Shown in pieces: positions 17,951-26,889 of a DNA stretch of 64,000 nucleotides (positions are counted from its first letter, which is position 1; the number at the start of each line of letters is the position of its first letter). The position numbers and the translations under genes are program-made. The notes below the pieces were generated by a model that ran no database searches, was not told the origin of the DNA, and worked only from the letters and a program-made list of their open reading frames with translations. The stretch covers positions 186,001-250,000 of the forward strand of contig NZ_JAJDOO010000003.1 of assembly GCF_020595055.1 (NCBI RefSeq). Direction: 5' to 3'. The DNA comes from Desulfosporosinus shakirovi. Lineage in GTDB: Bacteria > Bacillota > Desulfitobacteriia > Desulfitobacteriales > Desulfitobacteriaceae.

Positions 17951-18912
17951 TACTTACTATTCCAGGCTTTTAAGAAAGCTTCGTGACCCAGAGGTAGTCT
18001 GGAGCGATATTTTTGCTCACCAGGCAGCCATGTTCTGTCTTGACCACTGTAAACTACCAATAAACGCATGATAAGTCCTCCGAGGATAACAAGTAAGGCA
18101 CCGAGTCCTTTCATTAGATCACCGGGGATTAAGACTAACACCAAGGGCAGAAAGGTTCCTAATAAGAGGAAACCACCCTTGAAAGGCATAGCGTAGTTTC
18201 CGCTGATCCATCTTTCAGCAGCAATCGTTTCACGTTTAGTCGATCCGGAATGTTTGATCCAGACATATCCTATCCAAAGAATCAACTGCAATGCCAGCAG
18301 TCCCGCTACGAAAAATGGTAATCCCCTCAAAACAGCCGATGAAGATGCATCAACAATACCCCAACTTGAAACTATTGAAGAAATTGCGCCATAAACGTAC
18401 TGACTAATCATGTGGGCAGCCCCCCCGGTAACCAGCGAAGAGATCAGGAATAATCCCATGATTCCTGTGCCCGTCCAGAAGGGACGGGATTTATGCCGCG
18501 CAAGCAGGACACCTGGGTAAGTGGCTACAATCATACCAAAAATTACATTGGTTACAGCAAAAAACTCACGAACTGGGATCGAGTTACTCCAGGGAAGGGC
18601 TCCTATCCCGAAAGAAGTATAGATAAAGCCCGATCCTATGGCAAACAACATATTCCAAGCACCGAAGGTCAAAATAGCCTTGGGGTTCATAAACACCCGC
18701 CAAGATTGAAAAGGACGGCCAAGTTCCAGTACCAATAAGCATGCTCCCAGCCCAACAAAACAAGGACCCAGTAAATTTCCCAGAACCGAGGTCATTCCAA
18801 CTCCTAAAAACAAATCACTAAGTCCAGCTATTACAAGCATCCCACCGCCCATTCCTGCGAAAAAGAAATCGACGGCCAGCATCCAACCCCACGTCTCATG
18901 TTTTTGTGCCAT
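17950..18912 (-). CDS. NrfD/PsrC-type membrane quinone-interacting subunit
   Basis: A 320-residue polytopic protein with about eight to nine hydrophobic helices, typical of the NrfD/DmsC family that exchanges electrons with menaquinone. The start at MAQKHETWGW is chosen because GGAGGG lies 8 bases before it and the ferredoxin gene ends 4 bp upstream; the longer frame would overlap that gene. It would anchor the ferredoxin subunit and one or both catalytic subunits to the inner face of the membrane. Confidence 0.88.
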   Translation of the reverse strand: MAQKHETWGWMLAVDFFFAGMGGGMLVIAGLSDLFLGVGMTSVLGNLLGPCFVGLGACLLVLELGRPFQSWRVFMNPKAILTFGAWNMLFAIGSGFIYTSFGIGALPWSNSIPVREFFAVTNVIFGMIVATYPGVLLARHKSRPFWTGTGIMGLFLISSLVTGGAAHMISQYVYGAISSIVSSWGIVDASSSAVLRGLPFFVAGLLALQLILWIGYVWIKHSGSTKRETIAAERWISGNYAMPFKGGFLLLGTFLPLVLVLIPGDLMKGLGALLVILGGLIMRLLVVYSGQDRTWLPGEQKYRSRLPLGHEAFLKAWNSK

Positions 18913-18916
18913 CAAA

Positions 18917-19471
18917 TCATCCCTCCAATCCATAGATGTAGAAAACGTAAGGTTCAGTCCCAAGATCATCCAGCAAGCGGACCGCATGCTCCCCGTTTAC
19001 TAGTTTAAAGACTTCACTGGTTTCATCATCTAGGTCACCGAAAATACGAGCCTTTTGATGACAACTCTGGACACAACGAGGGATACTTCCTTTATCAACT
19101 CGATCAAAACAAAAATCGCACTTTTGGACAGTTCCTTTTTCATGGTTAGAAACACGTGCACCGTAAGGGCAAACCATGACACAAGTCTTACATCCCACAC
19201 ACTTGGACTCTTCTATCCAAACAATCCCATCTTCCCGTCTCTGGGATGCGCCGGTTGGGCAGGAATTCACACAAGGGGTTTGTTCACAATGCATGCATAA
19301 AAGAGGAATATGAGCCATGTGCAAATTAGGATATACCCCGGTAGGACCAACTGTCGTTACAGGATTATAGATCATATCGACAGGAAGATTATTATGAACT
19401 CTACAGGCAACTGTACAGGAGTGGCAGCCAATACAACTACGTGTATCTATCACCATTGCATAACGCGCCAT
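18917..19471 (-). CDS. Four-cluster ferredoxin subunit (DmsB/PsrB type)
   Basis: The start is MARYAMVIDTRSC because a GGGGGG site precedes it; this gives 184 residues. Four [4Fe-4S] motifs are visible: CIGCHSCTVAC, CMHCEQTPCVNSC, CVGCKTCVMVC and CDFCFDRV...CVQSC. It carries electrons between the NrfD subunit and the Mo subunits. The upstream catalytic gene stops 1 bp before this start. No twin-arginine signal is present in the complex, so it faces the cytoplasm. Confidence 0.92.
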   Translation of the reverse strand: MARYAMVIDTRSCIGCHSCTVACRVHNNLPVDMIYNPVTTVGPTGVYPNLHMAHIPLLCMHCEQTPCVNSCPTGASQRREDGIVWIEESKCVGCKTCVMVCPYGARVSNHEKGTVQKCDFCFDRVDKGSIPRCVQSCHQKARIFGDLDDETSEVFKLVNGEHAVRLLDDLGTEPYVFYIYGLEG

Positions 19472-19472
19472 G

Positions 19473-21713
19473 TTAGTTCCCCCCCTTTTCATCAGTTGCC
19501 GTAACTTTATAAATTTTACATAACAAGCCTCTGTTAGCCCAAGTTCCGCTCATCGGGTCGCAGTCCTCGTCTCTAGTACTAGTCAAAACATTAGTATTGG
19601 ATTCTAAGCACCCACCCAAATCCGGTTCAACGACTTCTCTTTCGGGGAACCACCAACCGCGCTGAGTTATAATGACCCTTGGAGCGACGGCTTGGGTTAA
19701 GTCAGCTTTTTGTTTCATACGACCACGCTGGGTTTCAATCCAAACCCAGTCATCTTCTTTAATAGAATACTCTGCTGCGGTCACGGGATTTATTTGGAAA
19801 TAGGGTTCATGTCTTAAGTAACGCAGGTCTTTGATCTGGAATTGTTCCGAATGGTGGAAGGGCATAAACCCATTACCCGTCGATAAAACCAGCGGATATT
19901 CTTTTGCCAATTCCGGATGATCTATCTCATTTTCTACGGGACCAACGTATTCCGGTAAGGGAGAATACCCCAGGTCTTTCAAGACGCTGGAATAAAGTTC
20001 AATTTTTCCTGAAGGTGTAGCAAAACCTTGCCTTTGAGATTTGTTGTATTCCCTTTCAGGAAAGTGGAAACGGTAAAATTCAACAAACTCGTCATAGGTG
20101 TCGAGACCATACCCACATGGTTCTAATTTGTAATGGTAAGCATCTTCGACAGTTTCCCAAGGCCACATTTCTTTTTGCCCTAATTGTATTCCCAGATCTT
20201 TCCAGAAGTTATAATCATTGCGTCTTTCATACATAGGCTGTATGGCGCGTTGGGAAGCAAGAATAAAGTCAGCACACCCATAGACAGTGGTCATGGTCGG
20301 GCGTTCAAGAGCACCGGCTATCGGCAGAACATAATCGGAAAGAGCCGCTGTGGGGGTCATCCAGTAATCACAGGTTACCATGAATTCTACCTTTCTTAAG
20401 GCCTCTAAAACCACTTTGCTGTTTCCATAGGAGTTAACGGGGTTGGTAGCTGAGACCAGCAATGCCCTCACCGAATAAGGCTTGCCCGTAAGAATTGCAT
20501 TAAAGACTGAGGGGGGGTGAGCTTCACACATCCATTCTGCGGTAGGTGCTTTGCCCCAAACTTTCCTTGTATTTTCCGCAATTTTGCTATATCCCGGCCA
20601 GGTCATAAGTTTAAAGCGATCTGAGCCGATCTGCTTTGCTTTTTGTTCGTCGGTCAGATATTCATTGCATTCCATCTCTTCTTCCGTAATAGAATCTAAA
20701 CTGGGACCTGACAAGAGATCTGATCCGATTCTATCCAGGTTACCGGTGACTGCTCTTAATAAGGCACGTGCATGAATGGCTCCTCCGGCTGTTCTACCCT
20801 GCTGATCCAGCGTAGTCCCCCATTGGATATTGCCTGGTTTGTTTGTGGCGTAGATGGTAGCAACTTCTCTGATTTGTTCTTCAGTAAGCCAAGTAAGTGG
20901 AGCAGCCCATTCCGGAGAGAAGTCTGCCACATGGGTAGCCAGTTCTTCGTAGCCTACGCAATTCTCTGCAATAAAGGCATCATCGGCTAAACCTTCATAG
21001 ATAATAACATGCAACATTGCTAAAGCCAGAGCACAGTCTGAACCGGGACGAAGAGGCAGCCACAAATCTGCTTTTGCCGCTGTTTCGGTATAACGCGGAT
21101 CTATCACAACTATTTTCAGCCCTTTTCTCTGTAACTCTGTAAGATGGTGCATTGCCGGCATGCCTGAAGCTCCGGGATTCTGTCCCCATAAAATTATGAC
21201 GCGACTGTTACCCATGTCCAAGTCAAAGGGACTCCAACCACAAATTGCCGTTTCTATCATGAAGGTTGGCATCCAGCAGAGATGAGCGTTGTGAAATCCA
21301 TTTGGACTGCCGAAAAGATTCATAAACCTACGACGAGCCCAGTCATCCGTACGTGCCGTACCACCGGCTGTGGCCACAGCTTCAGCCCCGGATTCATCTT
21401 TGATTTGGGTGAGTTTAGCCGCAATTTCACTAAGAGCTTGATCCCAGGAAATCGTTTCCCATTTTCCTTCGCCCTTTTTACCAACCCGTTTTTGTGGATA
21501 ATTGATCCGGGCAGGATGATCAATGTGTTTTAAGGCAATATTTCCTCGACAGCACAATCCACCTGCATTCGTCGGAAATTCGGGATCACCTTCGATGGCT
21601 ATTACTTTGCCATCTTTCACGTAAGCTAAAACGCCGCAGTTCTCGTGACAGAAGTAGCAACATGATTTTTTTATTTCTATGCCTTCTTGTTCCAAATCAA
21701 CGTTTCTGTTCAT
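19473..21713 (-). CDS. Molybdopterin oxidoreductase catalytic subunit 1
   Basis: A 746-residue enzyme with C19-x2-C22-x3-C26 and C54/C55 for the N-terminal cluster and a probable Mo-ligating C146 in AHLCWMPT. The C-terminal molybdopterin-dinucleotide-binding domain is complete. There is no export signal. It lies between the radical SAM gene and its ferredoxin subunit. Relatives include acetylene hydratase-like and polysulfide/thiosulfate reductase-like enzymes; the substrate cannot be read from the sequence. Confidence 0.92.
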   Translation of the reverse strand: MNRNVDLEQEGIEIKKSCCYFCHENCGVLAYVKDGKVIAIEGDPEFPTNAGGLCCRGNIALKHIDHPARINYPQKRVGKKGEGKWETISWDQALSEIAAKLTQIKDESGAEAVATAGGTARTDDWARRRFMNLFGSPNGFHNAHLCWMPTFMIETAICGWSPFDLDMGNSRVIILWGQNPGASGMPAMHHLTELQRKGLKIVVIDPRYTETAAKADLWLPLRPGSDCALALAMLHVIIYEGLADDAFIAENCVGYEELATHVADFSPEWAAPLTWLTEEQIREVATIYATNKPGNIQWGTTLDQQGRTAGGAIHARALLRAVTGNLDRIGSDLLSGPSLDSITEEEMECNEYLTDEQKAKQIGSDRFKLMTWPGYSKIAENTRKVWGKAPTAEWMCEAHPPSVFNAILTGKPYSVRALLVSATNPVNSYGNSKVVLEALRKVEFMVTCDYWMTPTAALSDYVLPIAGALERPTMTTVYGCADFILASQRAIQPMYERRNDYNFWKDLGIQLGQKEMWPWETVEDAYHYKLEPCGYGLDTYDEFVEFYRFHFPEREYNKSQRQGFATPSGKIELYSSVLKDLGYSPLPEYVGPVENEIDHPELAKEYPLVLSTGNGFMPFHHSEQFQIKDLRYLRHEPYFQINPVTAAEYSIKEDDWVWIETQRGRMKQKADLTQAVAPRVIITQRGWWFPEREVVEPDLGGCLESNTNVLTSTRDEDCDPMSGTWANRGLLCKIYKVTATDEKGGN

Positions 21714-21781
21714 CTAAACCCTCCAAAAAAATAGAATTTTTATAAATGTCTTTTCAAAATTAGGGCAAAATCTAAAAATAT

Positions 21782-23062
21782 TTATTCCTCGCAGTCTAAC
21801 GGATTCAGCTGATATGAACAGAAGGGGACGAAACTGCCGTCAGGTTTAGATACCACCATGCTGCATTCTTTAAGGCGCTTTAGATCCATGGTCATTGCAT
21901 CCATGAAATTCATGATGATTATGGAAAGCCCTCTCTGGGACTCAGGAAACATTTTGTCCGCAATATCAGTAAAGACTGATCCTTGTGGACTGTCTGGATC
22001 GAAGTGGCTGCTGAAGTCTTCAGGTGTTATCCGGCGTGTGATCGGTTCATAGATACCTTCCTTTTCGAGTAGATAGGTACCACTATCGCATAAGGGATGT
22101 GCGCAACCCAGCGGCCACAAGTCATATGGTTGAATTAGTCCCTTGCTCTGTTTGGCCAGCATGAAAATTACGTCTCCCATTGATAGACGACGTCCCGCCG
22201 TGACCTCAAAACGCCCTGAAACAAAGGCAGGTTGAAGAGCAATTCCGGCAACCACATCATTATTCTCTAAAGCAAACTCCAGGACATCGCCCAAGCGATG
22301 ATGATTAATTCCATAAATTACAGTCATGGCCAAGACAACTTGTATTCCGGCCTTTCGACAATTATCCAGGGCTTTCAGTTTTGACTTTAGTAGGTCTTTA
22401 CCGCGAGTTTTTTCATATATAGCGTCTTCCAAGCCGTCAAATTGTAGATATATTCCACTTGCACCTGCATTCGCTAATTCTATTAAATATTCAAGGTCAT
22501 TAGCAATGACGATCCCGTTGCTATTAATTTCAATTGCCTGGAATCCTACTTTTCTACCCGATCTTACAATTTCCGCTAAATCTCTTCGTGTACTTGGTTC
22601 TCCTCCCGTCAACTGAATGCTGGTTAACGGACTGGTCTTCTCCATAATCTTTGTATATTGTTTTTCAAGATCTTCAAGATTTGGATTGATTGCCTGTCTG
22701 ACAGTGGTATCAGCTGACATGAAACAAACAGGGCATTTCATATTACAACTATCGGTAACTTCAATTTCAACTAAAGTAGCGTGCCGAAGGTGGCTTGAGC
22801 ACAGACCACAATCCTGAGGGCATCCTTTTTTTGAAGGCTGTTGGGATTTTAATGGATTAAAAGGGAAGCGGAAGGATTTCATCCAATGATAGTGTTTAGC
22901 ATCCGGCCAAATACAGACAGAAAAGGGTCCATGTTCAGAACATTCTTTTTGAAGATAAACAAGGTTATCTTTAATAACAATCTTAGCATCTATAGTTTGC
23001 AGACAGGTAGGGCAAACACTTTGTGTATATTCATTGGCTGTAATAGCGTTTAATATTTGCAT
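21782..23062 (-). CDS. Radical SAM protein related to Tes/MJ0619
   Basis: A 426-residue radical SAM enzyme. The SAM cluster is C106-x3-C110-x2-C113 (CNMKCPVC). The N-terminal cysteines C17/C20/C41 and the block C81-x3-C85-x2-C88 match the extra Cys layout of the MJ0619 family (tetraether lipid synthase Tes; earlier proposed to methylate a pterin). TGGEPSTR is the SAM motif, and a C-terminal CSYQLNPLDC adds two more cysteines. The ATG follows AAGGAGGT. It is the first gene of the two-catalytic-subunit Mo operon, under sigma-54 promoter 4. The product is unknown. Confidence 0.87.
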   Translation of the reverse strand: MQILNAITANEYTQSVCPTCLQTIDAKIVIKDNLVYLQKECSEHGPFSVCIWPDAKHYHWMKSFRFPFNPLKSQQPSKKGCPQDCGLCSSHLRHATLVEIEVTDSCNMKCPVCFMSADTTVRQAINPNLEDLEKQYTKIMEKTSPLTSIQLTGGEPSTRRDLAEIVRSGRKVGFQAIEINSNGIVIANDLEYLIELANAGASGIYLQFDGLEDAIYEKTRGKDLLKSKLKALDNCRKAGIQVVLAMTVIYGINHHRLGDVLEFALENNDVVAGIALQPAFVSGRFEVTAGRRLSMGDVIFMLAKQSKGLIQPYDLWPLGCAHPLCDSGTYLLEKEGIYEPITRRITPEDFSSHFDPDSPQGSVFTDIADKMFPESQRGLSIIIMNFMDAMTMDLKRLKECSMVVSKPDGSFVPFCSYQLNPLDCEE

Positions 23063-23115
23063 TATTTACTTACTACCTCCTTTCTTCATCGAATGAACTT
23101 ATAATCACATACTAT

Positions 23116-23132
23116 TGCAAAAACGATGCCAA
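23116..23132 (-). promoter_or_regulatory. Sigma-54 promoter 4 (radical SAM/Mo operon)
   Basis: Minus strand TTGGCATCGTTTTTGCA, with GG and GC 10 bp apart, only about 55 bp upstream of the radical SAM start. Confidence 0.87.
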
Positions 23133-23222
23133 GCTGGATATTCAAAGGAATTTCAATCCGCCCATTGCCATTAAGCGCTTTCCACGACATGGGTCTTCAT
23201 ACCAAACTTACCGATTGTGTCA

Positions 23223-23248
23223 TTTTGCGAAATAATTGTCTTTTTAGA
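23223..23248 (-). promoter_or_regulatory. Candidate enhancer (UAS) 4
   Basis: TTTTGCGA and TTTTTAGA half-sites, 18 bp apart end to end, about 93 bp upstream of promoter 4. The core is identical to UAS 3. It ends about 25 bp from the nucleoside hydrolase stop. Confidence 0.65.
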
Positions 23249-23274
23249 ACTGAATAATGCCTTTCATTCTTTCC

Positions 23275-24171
23275 TCAATTTTGGCTGATCTTTATGTTAG
23301 CCTTCATATTCATCCATGAATTGTAGATATTTTCATTAAATGCATTTATGTCACGTATGTAAGGGGTATTAAAGCAGCAAGCTGGTGCTTCTTTATGGGA
23401 ATTTTTTAATAGCCCTCGCTCAAGGTCCTTTGGATTTAGACTAGCGCAATAAGGCTTGGGTATAAATAATTCAGGATGGACCAGAAAGGCTGCAGCTACT
23501 ACATCCCAGTTATAGAATCCATCAATATTGAAAGCAGCCATCATATCTTTAAACCAGCACATGCATTTGTTCTTAATATAATAGGCAAACGGGTTATTAC
23601 TATTCTCTAGTCTCGCATTTAGATCCGTTTCAGGAAAGAAAGCATCAAGACAATTGTTTCCGGTTAAAATCGAAATGTTATTACCCTCTTTTAATATCCA
23701 CTCAGTAGCAGTAGGATCACATGAAAAATTAAGTTCATCCATAATTTTTCCATTAATACTTAGTTTTTCAGTTATTCCACCCATCATAACAATCTCAGAT
23801 ATCTTAGCGAAGAGATTATGATCCTTAATATAGGCAGAATAAATATTTGTTAATGATCCTGTAGCAAGAATCGAAATATCTCCTGGAAATGAATTAACGG
23901 TTTCAACAATGAAATTAACGGCATCACTTTCTCTATTGTACCTGTTCGGACATCCCTTGAGTACTCGAATGTCTTCTCTACCTATCTCTTGAAGCATGGT
24001 AGTCGTATTTGAGAACACCGTCTCAACATCACTATTTCCATACGTAGTCGTTATCCCGCAAATCTCTATTGTATCTTGGCCTAATAGATACAACAAAGCT
24101 AACCCGTCATCCACGTCACACCCTTTAACCCCCATCGTATTATCGCAGTCAAAGATAATTTTTCTTGTCAT
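23275..24171 (-). CDS. Nucleoside hydrolase (IunH family)
   Basis: A 298-residue inosine/uridine-preferring-type nucleoside hydrolase. The calcium-binding N-terminal motif appears as DCDNTMGVKGCDVDDG (residues 8-23). GSLTNIYSA, MMGG and the NWDVVAAAF segment near residue 220 fit the active site. It splits ribonucleosides into base and ribose. The ATG follows GGAG. It is preceded by sigma-54 promoter 5 and a decayed acetyltransferase fragment, so it may have captured that promoter. No purine salvage genes are adjacent. Confidence 0.9.
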   Translation of the reverse strand: MTRKIIFDCDNTMGVKGCDVDDGLALLYLLGQDTIEICGITTTYGNSDVETVFSNTTTMLQEIGREDIRVLKGCPNRYNRESDAVNFIVETVNSFPGDISILATGSLTNIYSAYIKDHNLFAKISEIVMMGGITEKLSINGKIMDELNFSCDPTATEWILKEGNNISILTGNNCLDAFFPETDLNARLENSNNPFAYYIKNKCMCWFKDMMAAFNIDGFYNWDVVAAAFLVHPELFIPKPYCASLNPKDLERGLLKNSHKEAPACCFNTPYIRDINAFNENIYNSWMNMKANIKISQN

Positions 24172-24207
24172 GTCAACTTTCTCCTCTTTTTACAATTAGT
24201 AGTTTAG

Positions 24208-24292
24208 TAATGATATAAATTCCTCGGGTTCAAATTCTGATAGGGGATTTTAAAACATTTCCATGGATTCTGATAACTTTTTAAGCGAATCA
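24208..24292 (-). pseudogene. Decayed fragment of a GNAT acetyltransferase
   Basis: About 75 bp align with the interior of the intact GNAT gene at 35997-36476. The translated remnant shares N-x-L-S-x-F-E-P-x-E with that protein but carries a stop in the frame. The neighbouring sigma-54 promoter and UAS are also similar to those of the intact gene. The N-terminal part is missing. Confidence 0.65.
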
Positions 24293-24336
24293 ATAATATT
24301 TAAGTGTCGAAGTCATATATATACTTCATAAAGATA

Positions 24337-24353
24337 TGCAAAAATCATGCCAG
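24337..24353 (-). promoter_or_regulatory. Sigma-54 promoter 5
   Basis: Minus strand CTGGCATGATTTTTGCA, with GG and GC 10 bp apart. It lies 166 bp upstream of the nucleoside hydrolase, with the GNAT remnant between them. Confidence 0.8.
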
Positions 24354-24432
24354 GCCGAGAATCGGCGTAAATCTCTCGCTATTGCCCAATTCTGCTGTTT
24401 CTCTTCCGTCTTACGTACTCTAAATAGTTTCG

Positions 24433-24459
24433 TTTTGGGTTCATTCTTTCATTTCGAGA
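24433..24459 (-). promoter_or_regulatory. Candidate enhancer (UAS) 5, diverged
   Basis: TTTTGGGT and TTTCGAGA half-sites, 19 bp apart end to end, about 80 bp upstream of promoter 5. The flanks (CTTACGT, AGTTTC) match UAS 6. Confidence 0.5.
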
Positions 24460-24564
24460 CAATTGTCCGGCAATGATTCAAAAACAGAATCATAACACGA
24501 TTCTGTCCTAAAACTTAGGAATGTCATTTTCACACCCCCACTTTTGCTACTATAACAAGAAAAC

Positions 24565-24609
24565 AAAAGCGTTCTTACTCCACTTTGACAGTGAAATGAG
24601 AACGCTTTT
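24565..24609 (-). terminator. Terminator after the 2-hydroxyacid dehydrogenase gene
   Basis: AAAAGCGTTCT and AGAACGCTTTT form a strong stem, with an inner CACT/AGTG hairpin, followed by TTTTGTTTTC on the minus strand. It marks the end of the long region 3 transcript. Confidence 0.75.
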
Positions 24610-24685
24610 TGATTGCAGTAACCACTTTGGTTTTTGGGGACTGATTTTTCAGGACGGCCCCTAGGGATGGTATTAAAATTCCCCA

Positions 24686-25675
24686 TTACGATCCATTCAC
24701 AATATTTACAGGCTTTTGCCCATTTATGACACGCCTTACATTGTTCCAAACTCCCTGATGCATTTTACGAAAGGCACCTTCTGTCGTACCACCAATATGT
24801 GGTGAAAAGATCACCCTGCCTTTTGCTTCAGGCTGTAGCGTAAGCAATGGATTTTCTAACGTAACCGGTTCAGGCGTTAAGGTATCAAGACCTGCCCCTG
24901 CTATTTTCCCTTGGATCAATGATTCTTTCAAAGCCTCCTGATCAACAAGTTCACCTCTTGATGTATTGATCAGCAATGCTGATTGTTTCATTCTATTTAG
25001 GAAATCCTTGTTCACCATCTCTTTCGTCTCATCCGTAACTGGAACATGAAGACTGATAATATCACATTTGCTGATTAATTCTTCCAGAGGCATATACTCA
25101 ACATTATATTCCTGTTCCATTTCTTGGGAATCCCTTCTTCTGCTATAGTAGCTCACTTTTGTCCCAAATGAAATCAACCTTTTTGCAGTTTCTTTGGCAA
25201 TGGCTCCAAAACCTATAAGTCCCACATGACAATCCCCCAGCTCCGTGATCCCTTCAAGTATCTGGCTTTCTTTGGCCTCGATCTGCTTACCGGTTCGCAC
25301 CATATGGTCTCCCCAGATCAATTTGCGTTGTAATCCCAACATGAGCATAATGGTTTGTTCTGCCACTGCACCAGAGTTTACGCCGGGATTATTACAGACA
25401 TAAATCCCGTTTCTTTTTGCTGCTTCGATGTCAATTCTGTTAAAACCTACACCTTCTGAATGAATCAATTTCAGATTCGGCATATTTGGAATTAAATATC
25501 CGCTAATCTCTTTTATGGCATCTGCAAAGATAAAATCGGCATTTTTAGCACACTCAAGAACTTCCGCATCGCTGGTAGATTGACTCAAATAAATTAGTTC
25601 CAGGTTTTCAGGTATATCACAATATTGTTTATATTTTTCTATCCTATTTGGGTCTACAAAAATAATTATTTTCAA
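24686..25675 (-). CDS. D-2-hydroxyacid dehydrogenase (SerA/GyaR family)
   Basis: The start is a TTG after GGAAGGG, giving MKIIIFVDPNR and 329 residues, the usual family length; a longer frame to 25771 lacks a site. The NAD-binding loop GLIGFGAIAKETAKRL, the substrate arginine and glutamate segment (NTSRGELVD, AGAGLD) and the catalytic histidine in SPHIGG are present. It reduces a 2-keto acid or oxidises the hydroxyacid. It ends the region 3 gene series and is followed by a terminator. Confidence 0.88.
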   Translation of the reverse strand: MKIIIFVDPNRIEKYKQYCDIPENLELIYLSQSTSDAEVLECAKNADFIFADAIKEISGYLIPNMPNLKLIHSEGVGFNRIDIEAAKRNGIYVCNNPGVNSGAVAEQTIMLMLGLQRKLIWGDHMVRTGKQIEAKESQILEGITELGDCHVGLIGFGAIAKETAKRLISFGTKVSYYSRRRDSQEMEQEYNVEYMPLEELISKCDIISLHVPVTDETKEMVNKDFLNRMKQSALLINTSRGELVDQEALKESLIQGKIAGAGLDTLTPEPVTLENPLLTLQPEAKGRVIFSPHIGGTTEGAFRKMHQGVWNNVRRVINGQKPVNIVNGS

Positions 25676-25831
25676 GATTATCCCTTCCTCATCTTTATTT
25701 ATTACCAATATCCCTAAGCTCATAGGATCGCTTTTTATACTTTTCACCACAACTTTGCAGACATTAGACATCTATCGTGATTTTTCCTGCTAATTCGTAA
25801 AAAACAACCATTTCTTTAGAATGTAATACTC

Positions 25832-26848
25832 TTAAAAAACTGCCGAAAAACATGATTTAATGAAGGATGCTTCCAGATACATTTCAATCTTCTCAAAGGT
25901 ATCTCCATTGACTAAGGCCCGCCCAGGCTTTGTATATTCCGTCCAGGCCATGGCACACCAGGAAACAGCTCGTAAGGTATTGAAAAACTTGAAACTCTCC
26001 ACCCGATCTCTAAGGGTTTCAATCTGGGGACAAAGGGGGATTTTCTTAACATAACTCCTTAAGAATTGCTCCTCTTGCTCTCTGCTCAAGACGCAATTAC
26101 GCTTCCACAAGGTTGTTGTCCTGATCAGAAACATACTTAGGTCTTGGGCTGGTTCACCATAGATTGGTTTTTCCCAGTCGATAAGGTGGCAACTCTGTAA
26201 CTCCTTATTCACGATGAAATTATGAGAATTGACCTCTGTATTGATGACAGCACGCCAAGGTTCTTTCTGAAAGTAGATCTCTTCTTTCTTTTTTTCTTCA
26301 GCATGTAATAAAACCTCTTCAAGCAGCTTCTTAACCTGTGGATTGGCTTGTGGACAGTCAAAATAGTGGGTTAATAAATCTTTAGCTTCTTGGTTAATTG
26401 CAGAGAAGGGGCCCTCCACTTTAACTAAATAATCAAGCTCGGCAGGGAGAAACGGCAGACTGTGAATTCTGGAGAAGGTAAGCGCAGCTTGAGTCAGATC
26501 TGTGCGGTAATTCAAGGGTTCTCCCGGAAGATACTCCATCACGAGGAGTCCATAGGGAATATCATTCTGGCTATCATCAAGGAAGTAGGGTTTCGGGGTT
26601 ACTCCAGAATGCTTTAGCAATTCTAAGGTTTGATACTCATAGTTGATTTGGTTGGAAAGGTTCATTTGACTCGCTGTATTAATTCTAAATACATAGTTTT
26701 TTTCTGAGGTTTCAAGGAGATAATTAAGATTGTACTCTCCTTGAGCTAAGTACTTAACCTTCACTATACCCTGCAGATTCATAGAATCCTTAAACCCTTG
26801 ACTACTTACATACTCCTCTACATGTTGGCGGAGTTGTTCATTAAGCAC
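25832..26848 (-). CDS. APH/choline-kinase-fold phosphotransferase
   Basis: A 338-residue protein of the aminoglycoside phosphotransferase fold. The N-lobe lysine region (NYVFRIN) and MEYLPGEPL hinge are present. The catalytic loop is NTEVNSHN instead of the normal HxDxxxxN, so Glu replaces the catalytic Asp. The metal-binding aspartate is kept in IDWEKP. GTG is the start, after GGAG. It follows the YnjBCD-like ABC operon by 40 bp, so phosphorylating the imported solute is a plausible role. Confidence 0.8.
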   Translation of the reverse strand: MLNEQLRQHVEEYVSSQGFKDSMNLQGIVKVKYLAQGEYNLNYLLETSEKNYVFRINTASQMNLSNQINYEYQTLELLKHSGVTPKPYFLDDSQNDIPYGLLVMEYLPGEPLNYRTDLTQAALTFSRIHSLPFLPAELDYLVKVEGPFSAINQEAKDLLTHYFDCPQANPQVKKLLEEVLLHAEEKKKEEIYFQKEPWRAVINTEVNSHNFIVNKELQSCHLIDWEKPIYGEPAQDLSMFLIRTTTLWKRNCVLSREQEEQFLRSYVKKIPLCPQIETLRDRVESFKFFNTLRAVSWCAMAWTEYTKPGRALVNGDTFEKIEMYLEASFIKSCFSAVF

Positions 26849-26889
26849 TCAATCTACTCTCCTTTCCATACCACCTGCATCTAAGCAAA

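Noticed and set aside
24441-24749. 102-codon minus-strand frame with several cysteines
   Set aside because: It spans the UAS and terminator and overlaps the dehydrogenase end; no ribosome site.
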